DNA of 64,000 nt from Sipunculus nudus (lineage: Eukaryota > Annelida > Sipuncula > Golfingiida > Sipunculidae): contig CM049316.1 in the NCBI GenBank assembly GCA_026874595.1, positions 66,798,676-66,862,675 of the forward strand, written 5' to 3'. The notes under the pieces are model-generated. The model made no database searches. It was not told the DNA's origin and saw only the letters and a program-made list of their open reading frames with translations. Every line of letters begins with the position of its first letter. The stretch's first letter is position 1. Position numbers and translations under genes: made by a program. Positions 22,621 through 35,262 of the stretch are shown here, piece after piece.

Positions 22621-25600
22621 TAATAATAATAATAATAATGAATAGTACTTATATAGCGCTGAACTCCAAGATCAGACTCACAGCGCTTGCATTTTTACAC
22701 ATCAGTTACACAATATATAAATATATAAGCACACTCACACACACACACACCTACTCACCCACACACACCCGAGATTACATGTATGGTAAATGTTGCTAAT
22801 TACAAAATGCCTGCAGAAATAGGTATGTTTTAAGATTTGTCTTAAAAGTATTGATAGTGGGGGATTTTCTAAGTTCAGCTGGAAGGGAATTCCAGATCTT
22901 AGGGGCAATATAACTGAAAGAACGTTCACCGACTTTCGTACGGCACTTAGGCAATATTAGAAGACTTTCGTTAGAAGAGCGTAGGGTGCGCACCGGCCGA
23001 TAAATACATAGTTTTGACGAAAGATATGGTGGCAGTGATCCATCAAAATATCTATAAACAAGGACTGCGAGTTTGTATTGTATCCGATGCTGAACTGGCA
23101 GCCAGTGGAGTTCCTTAAGTAACGGCGTAACATGGTCCCTTTTTCATTTTTTAAGAATAACACGGGCTGCATTATTTTGAAGCATTTGCAACCGTGAGAT
23201 TTTTTCTAACGGTAAACCTACCAAAATTGAATTACAATAATCAAGGCGTGATGTAATAGTAGCACAGACTAGCCTAGCACAAACGCTGGAGGTTAGGAAA
23301 CGCAATGGAAGCAATACGTCGGAGTTCGAGAAAAACTGCACGACACACGCTATTAATATGATCATGCATGGAAAGTGTTCGATCAATTTTCACACCGAGT
23401 TATTTCACAGAAGTCTGGAAAGTGACATTACTACCACAAACGCTAAGGGGGGCGTTGTTAATCATCTGAAGACAGGAGTGAGAGCCAACTGGCATAACTT
23501 CGGTCTTATCAGTATTCAGTTTAAGTTTGTTGCTGGTCATCCAAGAGAGGACATCTTCAATACAATTCTGTATACTCAACTGTACAGAACTAAATTGGTC
23601 CGGTTCGTTACTTTTAGATAGCTCGGTGTCATCCGCATATTTATGAAAAGCACAATTATGAGCAGTTATAATATCAGACAAAGGTTGTGAATATAAAGTG
23701 AAAAGTACAGGCCCCAACACGGAACCCTGGGGGACACCGTACAATAGAGAGCATGGGTCAGACAATCTACCGTCAACAATAACAGCTTGGGAGCGGTTTC
23801 TCAGATATGAGGAAAACCATGAAAGTACTGTGTCATGTATACCAAATGTCAGTTATAGTCTTTTAAGCAATATTGAATGATCTAGCGTGTCAAACGCCGC
23901 GCTTAGGTCTAACAAAGCTATCAGAGAAACGTGTTTCTTGTCTGTCGCCGTAAGAAGACCATCCAAAACACTTAACACAGCGGTCTCTGTGCTGTGATGC
24001 CTTCTGTAAGCCGATTGATGGATTTCAATTAAATTATTGTTATGAAGATGACATTGTAACTGCTTTAGAACAATCTTCTCAAGGATTTTTGAAACAAATG
24101 GAAGGTTAGAGACTGGCCTTTATTTTTTTTAAATCATTCGGATCTAACCCTTGCTTTTTCAACAGTGGTGTCACTACAGCGTGTTTAAATTGAGACGGAA
24201 CTGAACCTGTAGAGAGAGACATGTTAACAATTGAAGTAATCAGTGGAACAATATCATTAATGCACTGCTTCAAAAGAGCCGTGGGCATTGGGTCGTGTGT
24301 AGAGCTTTTGGTTGGCGACGCCATTATGATGCTAATGATATCCTGATCAGTTACTGGGGCAGGACAGGACAATGAGGGGCCATCGTAAACATTAAATTTA
24401 GGGGGCGAACATGCAACAGAGTCAAGTTCAAGACGAATGTGTTCAATCTTCGCCGAGAAATAATCACAAAAGCTATTTGGGAGGTCACAGCGAGGCAGAT
24501 GAGTTGGAAGACGTGTCGTTCGAGACTTCCCCAAAAGTTCACTGGTAACAGAGAACAGCTTCCTGGATGAAGAACTTGTGGAAATCATGTCCACGTAGAA
24601 CTTGCTCTTCGTACAATGAATTACAGCTTTCACCGCAGCCCTTTGACTGACAAAAATTTCTCTATGAACAGACATACCGGTCCTTCTCCATCGTCTTTCA
24701 GCTCTCCTCCTTTTACGACGGGCCATTCTGACGTCGTCAATCAACCAGGGGGCCGAAGGTCTGTCTCTGACCAGTCTGGTCACAGCCGGTGCGTGCCGGT
24801 CCAGGATATCCTTCAGGCCGACATTAAACTTCTCGACAAACATGTCCAGGTCGGCAACAGACACCCTGTCCGTTCCGGCAGATCTAGTCATCATCTGTAT
24901 ATCAGACCGGAAATCAGGTAGTGAAATCGCGCGGATAATCCTCGAAGTCACGGGTCTTTTCCTTGGACGTGGTTTCGCGAAGGATAACATGCAGATAATG
25001 ACTTTGTGATCAGACAAGTCGGCGCAATCATAGACTCCCTCCAGGGACAACATGCTTGAGCCACTGGGTACAACCACCCAGTCGAGGATATGTCCGTGTT
25101 TATGTGTCGACAAATCGACCAACTGAGTGAGGCTGTGATCGCTCAGCATGGTTTTCAGACGGTTTACCTGCTGATCAGAACAAACGTCGAAGTGGAAATT
25201 GAAATCTCCTAGAAGAGCAAAATTTAAAGGTGAACTGGCATATCTAGACAGCAGCTCAGGGAACTCCTTGAAAAACTCCGAATTCGTAAGTTTATTACGC
25301 CTACTTGGCGGAGGCCTATACATACATACAAGTGTTATTGGTACTTGGTCCACAGAAACCTTTAGTTCAACCGCCTCAAAGGTTGTCGAATCGAGGGGCG
25401 TAAACGAGGTATTAGCAGATAAGGAAGACTTTATAGCAACACCGATGACCCTCCCTTGGATCCAGTACGTGGGAACGAATGGAAGGTGTATCCCGTCGGG
25501 GTCAGGGCAGCAATACATGCTTCATCCCCTTGGGGGTACAGCCACGTTTCGGTCAGATGTACAATGTCCGCACCATAATCAATAATAAGTTCATGAATTT

Positions 25601-26046
25601 CAGTTGTTTTCTGGCGAACAGATCGGGTATTTAAGCAAAATACTTTTACGTTTTTATTCTTACTTGCTCGTTTGCTAATGCCACCACGTCGTTTTTCGCT
25701 TTCTTGGGAGACCTCTACCAATCTGTAGAGAGCGGAGACAGGAGATCAATTGCCTATTTAATCGTGCCGGCGTAGCACCAAGAAGTTGAGAGCGGTTGTA
25801 TTGAATTAACACATGCCCATGCTGCTCACCTGTAGCCTGCAACGGTTTGTCTGTCGAGTCACGCATGAACGACTCTGGTGTACCGAATGGCGACCACTGG
25901 TCATTTGAAGCGGCTGGACTTGTGGAAAAGGCAATCCATAATATAAGGAACCGGTAGACCAGAGAAGCATAAAAAGTCCACTGAGCGTGAGTACTCGATA
26001 TCATGATATACTCTGCCAAAAATTTACTGACGAACAGTCCATCCAA
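22621..26046 (-). mobile_element. L2/CR1-type LINE, nearly full ORF2
   Basis: Reads 5' to 3' on the minus strand. An N-terminal segment (about 26046-25680) ends near YNRSQLLGATPARLN and a basic run. The endonuclease domain (about 25660-24900) has LNTRSVR, TETWLYP, GDFNFHFD, LDWVVV and LSDHKVI. The reverse transcriptase follows with HSTETAVLSVLDGLL, LDLSAAFDTLDHS, GVPQGSVLGPVLFTLY and YADDTEL. The C-terminal region has [12 protein letters not shown] and KIWNSLPAEL. The 3' end has a GCGCT stem-like segment and an (ATT)n tail at 22621-22640, typical of this LINE group. Frame changes near 25690, 25470, 24105 and in the 23400 region, plus a few stops, make the copy inactive. Its long open parts (470 codons at 24106-25518) suggest it is fairly young. 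Confidence 0.9.
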
Positions 26047-26291
26047 CCACAGAAAACCATGCGTACATGTAGAGCTTGAGCCGTCTCCAGCCTGCTAGGC
26101 GAGTGACTCATTACTCATGCTTCGCTTCATAACGCTAAAGGCAACGCAAAAGAAGCTGGGGCAAAGTATTTCAATGAAGAGTGAAAGAGATTTACATTAC
26201 TTAGAGTCAAACTGTTGTACTCTCCACGTTATTACACTGTCAAAATATGAGCTTTTACAAGAAGGTATAGGATATAAACTGCTCTTCAGAT

Positions 26292-26419
26292 ATTAACACA
26301 CTGCTCATATCACATTCACACGATGGACATAGGACATTCACATTTTGCCCACCAGAGTAGAATATGAAAATATAAAATACTGAGTGTAGGTGTGAATGGT
26401 ATATGATGAGTGTGTTAAT
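26292..26419. repeat. Inverted repeat, arms about 30 bp
   Basis: ATTAACACACTGCTCATATC with CACATTCACAC pairs with GTGTGAATGG, TATATGATGAGTGTGTTAAT across a 67-base spacer. It could be a small palindromic element or a hairpin transcript. Confidence 0.55.
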
Positions 26420-28015
26420 GTGGCATAATGAGTGTGTGTACTATTTTAAGTCAGAACAAGACTAAACCTATCAATATTAAGAATGCTAGTCATATGGCTG
26501 GAATGTGACCTTCACCTGCAGGTGAAGCTACCTTAGGTGGTTTAAATCCTCAATCAATGACAACATGTTTAATCTTTCGCTTTCGTATGATGTTGAACTG
26601 GAATATAAAATGTCTAATTATTGACTTGAATAATATACAAAATGGTTTCTGCACATCACTTAATATTTAAATCAGGATAGGATACCAGATATTTGCGTAC
26701 TTACATTTCCTCCCAAATATCTAATATGACCAATCATTTTGGCAGCTAGCAGCATTGATGAGCTGCAGGAATTATATAAATTAGTGGTAACCTGAATTTT
26801 TAAAACTTTTTTTCATGCTTATGAAAGTTAAGCCTTATGTGTATAATGTCTGTACGGCTGCAGGTGATAGAGACTTGTTTTGTACTCCTATGCAGATAGA
26901 TAGTTGGCGCCACTGCTGTGGACACTTAACCAACTAGCCGGCTATGTGGATCTATGAGCGTCACTAAGACTGAATGTTAGTTATTAGTTTCCCTCATGTA
27001 CCTCGCTGTGCCTGTAAAGCACTTCAGTCTCCCTTCTTTAACTTGAAACCTAATTATTTAATTCACAACAGAAATTTCTTTCTCATAACACCATCACTTA
27101 CTTTAGATGTTTTGTCCTCCTCGCCTAGGTCATATACACTTACTGTTTACCTTAGTTATTTGATTTCCCCTTATTAAACAATATAGGCCATAAGAGGTTT
27201 AAAAGTTAACCTTTTCCTATAAATTGACTTATAAAAGCATAAGCAGATCAACAGCAATCATATACCGTATGTAACGAAATGAGGGTTACCCACCATAATG
27301 AATTCCAAGTTCGATAAGGTGATTTCTCGAAAGTTGTGTTCACATACGAATATTAAATTCACGGATTCTACAGGAAACTCTCGTCTCTTTTTTTAGCTTC
27401 GGCCGTAAGGAACATATTGGTTTTCTTCTTATGTGCTCTACTGGTCAACAAATGCTCAAGAATAGCGGAGTTCATCGAAAGGAAATTGACCTGAGACCTT
27501 ATTACTCATATAAAACTGCGTTGGTGAAGAGGATTTTGTAATTATATCTAACATAGAATGGCGGCTATTTTTTTTTTTTTTTTGCATATCCTATCCTGTC
27601 ATCAGCGGAAGACGGCGCCAAGCTACATTTAAATTACGTCGACTTGTATTTAAATTACGTCGGCTTGTTTATATAAGTAGTAGGTGTATTTGCTAGCTAA
27701 GTACCGTTTTTAATGAATGTGTTGTCATTAAGATGATAATGCATCTAATATATTAGTTATTATTGAATTCATAATATTATACAATAATTATTTTCTGGCT
27801 CTTTGGCTCTTTTCGATCGTTTTTAAATGTGCTGCGATGTCAAACAGAAGTATCAATATCAGCTGATTGTGACTGGAAGCGAGGATTGGGTGGGGATGCG
27901 TTTTTTTTCGGTACGAAAATATTTGTTAAAATCAATTATTATCTCATTATGTCGTATAGGAAAATAATGAGTACGTTATTTCGTTGATTACCTAAGCTTA
28001 GTACAATAACAGTAG
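26420..28015. other. No gene seen
   Basis: AT-rich. There is a poly(T) run near 27569-27583 and a short direct repeat ATTTAAATTACGTCG at about 27628 and 27649. The frame at 26974-27177 is not recognisable. Confidence 0.45.
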
Positions 28016-29310
28016 ATTGCAGCACAAGCACCACGACTAACACATCGCTTGTTCTATCTGAATATTGCCCTTTGAGGGCAGCAAAAGCAACACAACCCCC
28101 TACTCTACGGGAACAGTCAATGATAGATCCCTGTAAAAGCAGTCCGACCAGTACAGCCCCTCCTCTATCAGACTAATCCCCTATAGATGAGAGAACAATC
28201 AAAATAACCAGCAAATCCAGTCTCTCTCAGACTAATCCCCTATATAGGGAAGGACAAGCAACAGAACTAGAAACCCAGCTCTTTAAGACTTAATCATCCT
28301 ATAGATGACAGCACAAACAACACAATCAGCACAACCCCTAGTCCATCAGACTATTCCCCTATAGATTGCAGTACCAACAACCAACACAACCACCACTCTG
28401 TCAGACTTGTCCCGATTGATGATAATACCAGTAACACATACAGCACATCAATTCAACAATCAGACTAATCCCTACAGAGGGCAACAGTTAGGAACATAAC
28501 CAGCGAAACTATCAGACACTTCCTCTAGAGAGGGCTACAAAGCTACACAAGCAGTCCAACCACTCCTCTATCAGACAATTCCTTATAGTAAGCAGCAAAA
28601 AGCAACACAACCAGAGCAGACATGCGGCACCTCAGTCATTACTCCAGTTACCTAGGGGTGTCAACACCAGTTACAAAGCACGACCCCGACGCTATCAGAC
28701 CGTTCCCCTACGCAGTGTAGCGGAAGCAGAGCACCGGGATAACCGCTACTCTATCAGATTATTCCATAATAGATTGCAGCGCAAGCAGCACAAATGTATA
28801 ATGTGGCAGTGTAAATGTAAAAAGAAAAAGCAGATTCCACGAGGCCTCCGGTTAAAACGTGATTGGAATATGGGCGTGATTCAGGAGTGACGTTCTTTTC
28901 ACAGTCGGAACACCTTGCCACCTCAGGTGGTCTCGATATAATAACGAATTCGGCAGAGGAGTTCCGAGTAATCCGGGTCCACAGGGATCAAGCAATTTCA
29001 GGGCCCTATCATTTCCTCAACAGATCTTTACAATGTGCAGAGGTTGATCCCATCCGTATAAGATTATTCGACAATAGAGGGAAGCCGACCAACATAACCA
29101 GCACAGCCCCTAGCAATCAAGCTATCCCCCATAGAGGACAGCTCAAGCACCACAAACCCATGTCTACCAGAGTATCCTTTATAAAAGCACTACCAACACA
29201 ACCAGTACAACACGTTAGCAATCAGATTCTGATTAAAGAGGATGGCAACTATAGCAACAGAACCAGCACAGAACTCAAGCATTACAAACATAACAAGTGA
29301 CATGAAAAGC
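28016..29310 (+). repeat. Degenerate ~60-bp satellite, block 1
   Basis: About 20 diverged units on the pattern CTATCAGACTATTCCCCTAT, AGAGGGCAGCACAAGCAACA, CAACCAGCACAACCCCTACT. Non-repeat DNA interrupts it at about 28800-28990. The 145-codon frame at 28863-29300 runs through the repeat and is not a gene. The same array resumes at 32090. Confidence 0.85.
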
Positions 29311-29479
29311 ATTGCAGCACAAGCAAGGGGAGTGATACTGTTTTTGTACCGTTACATTTGGATGGGTTTGAAGGGGATGAGTGTGGTTCGGAGGGGGGGG
29401 GGTTAATTAAGACGTTTAACCACATATCTAAAGTATAATTTGTTTGTGTATGGCTGTATCCTATATTATTTTTATATTC

Positions 29480-32060
29480 CACCTGGTAGAGATATGGATA
29501 TAACCCATACTTAATTTTACTACTATACCAATATATTTATGCAAATAAGAGTGTTCAATATTTATTTCAAAAATATTGTTTCAGGCCTTAACTTTACGTG
29601 AAAATAACCTCCGATATAATTCCAAAGACCATTTCCTTGTTCAAAGTTTATAAAAAAAAGTGCTGCATAGTTTCAACCTCATTACAACCTGTACAACATT
29701 CATCATTCTTTATATTCATTTCGTATAACTAGATAGCAGTTGGATATATATTATGGATTGTTGTCTAGACAAGTAAATTAACACGAGGTTCTTTTAAAGT
29801 AAACGGTGAGTAATCCATAAATATACCGGGTCACGTTCACGTGTAAACTTATGTTCCCAGTAATGATGATTAATTGGTTTGGTCTAACTCTGAAAACCTA
29901 TAACTTGATTAAGTCTCCTTGAAATAATAATATTTATCACTTTTGTCTTCTTTTGTTCTGAACGAAATGTTGTTCATGGCATTCTTCAATGCTAGGTATT
30001 GAAAATTTTGCATACCATTATGTCTCCAATCATTCTTTTTATTTATTGCAAAGAATAAATTTTCAGATCATGTACAATTTGAAACACGAATATGTTTGCA
30101 CACTTTGTCATTTTTTAAAGAAGTGTTTTACTTTTATATTTAATATTTTTTTAATTCCTTAAGACATCATATACAGGGACATCCGAGTGTAATTCATTGA
30201 CATTTAGAATAGTCTCAATTAATACCCTATAAAACACGGGCATATTGTCAATATTACATACAAGTTCCTTAAATTTACAGTTTTATTTGAAAAGCATTAA
30301 GTTTTCCCCTCTACTATTCAGCAGGCATAATAGTATTTTAGCCCAAATAGGTATAATTTCATTTTAATACGCTTCTTGTAATCGGCTAGCCAAGGTTCCT
30401 ATAAGAGCCCGGTTCATTAATTCGACTTCCATCATATACAAATGCACCATATTTTTTCTTGAAGATCAACTTTTCTTTCAACTTTCCCAACACCTTTACC
30501 ATTATTCTGTCATATACATTTAAAGAATAAAGTATCAATTTACTGATAATATGATCAGGAGCTCTCTCATAACCATCACTAAATGTATAAACTGAAACAT
30601 AAACATACTTTTGATGACAGTTTCCCTATCAAACTTAAATAACGATGATTCAATCGACATATCATCGATATCACATTTTATACTCTTTCAACCCAGTTTT
30701 ATTCTAAATCTGCAGCATTACCTTTGTTGGTAAATACAACACCCTATATCTTCATGTCTTTTTTTACACCTTAGCGCACCTATTTCTTTCAAAGTATTCA
30801 ATGCCCCGATTCACATTCTTTTTTGTTTAATAACTTTAAATCCAGAGATCACTCTAAAATCATCAAGTATATTGAAACAAGTTGTAAGAGAGTGCTCATT
30901 AGAAATGAATTACGTAACATCATCAGATTATTGTGAAACTTTCAGTTGATCACTAAAATAAGGATATTTTATTCCATCCAAATTTTCAGTATATCTTATT
31001 TTACAAGCTAATAATTAAGCTGTTAGTATAAACAGCATAGCACTGATAGGACAATCTGGCGGATTCCTCTGTGTGAAGTATAAGCATTCATATGTCATCC
31101 TGCATTTGACACAACTTGTCCGATTGATGTTAAAATCCTGAATCCATTGAATGAATTATGGACCAAAATTAAATATCTGTAATGCTTTTAATATAGGTTT
31201 TATTGAACTACCATCAAAAACCTTATTTTTTGCCTAGCACATAATATCTTGAAAAGCCTTAAGTTTTGATGTATACCTCTGCCCTTAATATAGACACCTT
31301 GATCACTCAGTATATAATATTGCCAATAACTGACTGAAGTTACTGGCTATGAAACCTGCACCTATTTTGCAGTCAACATACGTAAGAGAAATTTGTCGAA
31401 CAGTTTTCAAGTTGGTATAAATAGTAATCTATTAGTAAGTCACCTTTTAGGACTATTTGTTATTAGTGGTATTTGCTGAGAAACTGAAAGTTTCCAATAA
31501 TTTAATACTTCATTGAAAACATAAACAGCCATATATTTAACATGTGACCATAGATTTTTACACAAAAATCAGACCCAAAGCCATCCAGTCCTGAGCTTGA
31601 CCCATTTTTTTTATTTTTTTATTACCTTCCAACACTAATGTTCAGTTCTGCCCTCCCATGCATCTCTATCAGAAAACTGTGGTACAGGTATGTTTTGTAA
31701 AAATTTATTAATTTCGGTTACATGAATCATTAGTAGTATACAAATCCGCATAAACATATATTTCATTAAAAACATTATCTTTAAGATTTATACAAGTACC
31801 AATTTCATCGATCAATATATTTACAATTCATGTCGGCCTTACCTTTTTCCCACGGATACGAAAAAGGATGAATTGATCTCTTCTTCCTGTATCGATCATG
31901 ACCTTACGATAGTGGTATCTAGTCATCGTCTCGTTAGAACATAAAAATAACAGAGGACAGCACTTGCTAAGCCTCGTTCCCCGGCCTGAACAATTGTAAC
32001 CCTTATCGACCTAATGATACACTTTGCATTGATAGATTTTTACATTTTTCAACTTTAAAT
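29480..32060 (-). mobile_element. Degraded Tx1/L1-type LINE inserted in the satellite
   Basis: The minus strand, in broken frames, shows reverse-transcriptase motifs. A GIRQ-CPISAMLFILTAE segment sits near 31020-31070 (one base short within GIRQGCP). After it come IRYTENLDGIKYPYFSDQLK, a DDVT match to the catalytic ADD motif, and ILDDFRVISGFKV. The 3' end near 29690 has the CTGCNEVETMQHFF zinc knuckle. Many frame changes and stops make this an old copy. Satellite repeats flank both sides, so the LINE jumped into an existing array. Confidence 0.7.
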
Positions 32061-32079
32061 TTTCGTTCCAGCTTACAGC

Positions 32080-32325
32080 TATTGGGGCTGATTCTGGTAA
32101 ACATCTCAGCACATTCTCTAGTCTATCAGACTCTTATCCCATGCAGGGTAGCAACAGTAACGTACACAACCAGTAGAAGCCCTTCTCTGTCAGACTGTCC
32201 TTCAATAGAGTACAGCACAAACAAAACAACCAGTACAACCCATCCTCTCCCAGACTATTCCCAAACATGAAGTGCAGCAAAAGCAAACCAAACAGCAAAA
32301 CCACTACTCTATCAGACTAAGTGAG
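32080..32325 (+). repeat. ~60-bp satellite, block 2
   Basis: Four or so units in the same orientation as block 1, ending CTACTCTATCAGACTAAG at about 32320. Blocks 1 and 2 were one array before the LINE insertion. Confidence 0.8.
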
Positions 32326-33130
32326 TTTAATGAAAAGGAGTGTACTCAGAATTCAAAGATCGTTGGCCAAGCTGTCTTCCGAACCACATAGCCCTAATAT
32401 CTAAGCCGGTTGGTTGTGAATTTAATAATTATTAGAACCAGCAGAAGTAAATTTTCATATTCTCTGAATTCATTATTTAAAACCCACATTCATAAGCATT
32501 AATGCGTGTTCTTATGCTCAAATGCAAGTAGCAAATTGTGTGAGACACAGGGCAGATAATTCACTTGGAATGGAGATACAGAAATTCGCAAGTCCGCTTC
32601 TTGAAATAATATTCTAATTCTGATACGTGCAGGTAAAATGGTAAATATAATAGTTATTTTTTTCGTAAATGCAACGTAATTTAGGGGAGATTGCTATTTG
32701 AAAAAAAAGCAGGAATCTTTCTGACTACCGGAAAATGGCGTTTTAACTCACAGGCCTCTGGGTGAGTGAAAACATGATTAACATTCGCCGACTAGGCGTC
32801 GGATTCATATTTTTAGTGAAAAATATAAACCAGGCACTTTGTCATCTTTTTTAAAAAATTATGTCCGCACAAAGACTTGATCTTTTTATTTGATTAACTT
32901 TTTTTTCCGCGGTATTCTCACTGTAATAAATCAGACCAAAGGAGCATTACATATACCCGGTTTCAGACACAATATCATGGCAGAGCTACTCAAACCCCTT
33001 GGCATGATCTCTAGCAGTGCCCTGGCTCCTGCCACGCGATTCAGGTTCCACACCTAGGTCTGAGGTTCTTAACAGATTTCGCACGTAACATCAGACAGGT
33101 CATAAACCGGGCAGTATGCAGTCCTTTTCG
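32326..33130. other. Unrelated DNA inside the satellite; no gene seen
   Basis: About 800 bases with no satellite units and no convincing frame lie between blocks 2 and 3. It is either an unidentified insertion or fully decayed array. Confidence 0.45.
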
Positions 33131-33134
33131 TTTA

Positions 33135-33995
33135 AACGTCTTGATCAAACTAATCCCCATATAGACCAGCATCAGCAACACAACCATTTAAACCCATCTC
33201 TTCTAGACAGTTTCAATTGAGAGGGAGGCAAAAGCAACGGAAGCAGCACAAACCCACGTCGATAAGACTGTCTCCTATAAAGGGTAGCATGAGCAACATA
33301 ACAAACAAAACCTATCTCTACCACTGCCTATAGAAGGCAGCACACGTGTTACGTCCAGCATCAAATCTATTCTATTAAAGTATTGCCCAATAAGAGCATC
33401 ACAAGCAACATAGCCAGGAGAACCAACATTCTGGTTTTCCCCTATACAGGGCAGCACAACCCCTACTGAATCAGACTATTCACATATGGAGGGCATCCAA
33501 AGAAGCGCAATAAGCAAAACCGCTACTCCATCATTTTATTCCTCTATAGAGGTCAGCACAAGCAGAACAACCTACAAGACTCACCCCTTCACTTTTAGAA
33601 TATTCCCTCCTAAAATACACAACATGCAAAACATCCAGTAATATTGATCACTTACACAATTTTTTCTACATAGAGGGCAGCATGGGCAACACGACCAGCA
33701 AGAACCTTCTCATCAGACTTCTCCCGTATGGAACAACACGCAACACAATTAGTACAATTACTTAACAATCAGACTATTCCTCTATAGAGGGCTGCACAGG
33801 CTACACTACCAGCAAAGGCCTCTACACTCTAATCAAACCTCCAGTGACCTAGAGTTTGTTGCACAAGTAAACCAACTAGCAAAAACAATCTCAGTTCCCT
33901 ACACAGTACAGCACAAGCAAAAAAATTCATGACAATCTTTTCTCTAAAAATTATCCATATAGAGGGCAGCACAAGAAAAACAACCAGCACAATGG
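33135..33995 (+). repeat. ~60-bp satellite, block 3
   Basis: About 14 diverged units in the block 1 orientation, with CTATAGAGGGCAGCACAAG-type cores, for example near 33540, 33780 and 33960. Confidence 0.8.
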
Positions 33996-33999
33996 CCAG

Positions 34000-34190
34000 A
34001 TAGAGAAAATTTTTGTTGTTGTTTCTGCTGCTCGTGCTGCCATCCATTTGGGACTACTGTGATAGAGTAGTGATTGTGCTGGTTGTGTTGCGTGTGCTGC
34101 CCTTATAAAGTGGCAAAGTCTGTGAGAGGAACGGTTGTCGATGTTGTTTTGCATGTACTTTTCTCTGTAGGGTACAGTCTGAGAGAGATA
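34000..34190 (-). repeat. ~60-bp satellite, inverted end
   Basis: From about 34020 the units read in reverse: GTGATAGAGTAGTGATTGTG, CTGGTTGTGTTGCGTGTGCT, GCCCTTATAAAG is the reverse complement of the block 1-3 unit. This marks an inversion or a head-to-head junction at about 34000. Confidence 0.75.
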
Positions 34191-35260
34191 GATATCAATA
34201 GTTGGACACTTGTGCAGCAATCTCTAGGTCTCTGAGCTGTGTACTTGTGCATCAATCTCTGTGGAACCTACTACCGATTTAATAGCGATGGCATTTTTAT
34301 CAGAATTATACTAGACAAATAAAATGTGAAAGCTGGACCTTTTCATTTTCTTGTTGTAATAGTACCGGAAAAATTTTGAAAATAGAAAGTACGTGAGTGC
34401 AGAACAACTTATTGTGCAAATCCCTGAGGTTAGGGGTTTACTGCCAGGTTTCTCAAAGCGTCTAATTATAATAAAGGGTATCTTTAGGACTTTCTAAAAC
34501 AAGCCAATCCATTACAGATGTTATTATTTTCCAGTGCTAGTTTCGATTATGATAGTAACCGACATCTCGTTGGAGTCATTTAGAATCTCATCTAAAACGT
34601 GCCTCTTTGACATATATTGGATATATTTTTGGGCTGGATAGTGTTCAGAATACACCTATATACAAACAAATCAAACGTCATCGTCAAACGATTGGAAAAA
34701 AAATCGCATTCAAGTAAAAATTCGATAACACGATATTTGAACATAGTTCCTTTATTGTGATTAAAGACATGACCCCGTGTAGGTGATGAATTTGCGAAAA
34801 AAAAAGTGTCCAAAGTTTGCTTTATATCGGTATTTTACTTACGAAGTAATTCATCTTTTCAATATCAGAATGATTTAGGACTGTTAATTATGATACACTG
34901 ATTCGTAAAATATGTATGTGACATAGACATTGTTATTAGCGTTTGCAAAACTTTCATTTGGGTCAATCCGTTTATGCGGTTGGTCAAACATTCGGCTCTT
35001 CAATAGCAGCCTTTTCACACACAAATACAAAGAATATTTATTACAAATATGAAACATCTGTTAAATAGATTTATGATATCTTGAAAGTAATAACAAACTA
35101 TCATTATGTTTGGTGATTCAAAAATATAAGTTGTGAATATGGGTGGTGCTTTATACATGTTAGAGGTTTCCAAAATGAAATCTATTTGAAAGATTTTTCT
35201 GGTGACAGAAAGAACACCAGTCAGTTTGACAGATTTATATGAAATCATATGAAGACGTAA
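34191..35260. other. No gene assigned downstream of the VWD gene
   Basis: AT-rich, without recognisable exons. AATAAA on the minus strand at 35042-35037 could be the poly(A) signal of the VWD gene. An alternative acceptor (CTTTCTGTCACCAG, near 35209) would open a longer hydrophobic frame, which I find less likely. Confidence 0.35.
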
Positions 35261-35262
35261 CT

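Noticed and set aside
28863-29300. 145-codon plus-strand open frame
   Set aside because: It runs through degenerate 60-bp satellite units and unrelated DNA; the residues follow the repeat and no family feature is present.
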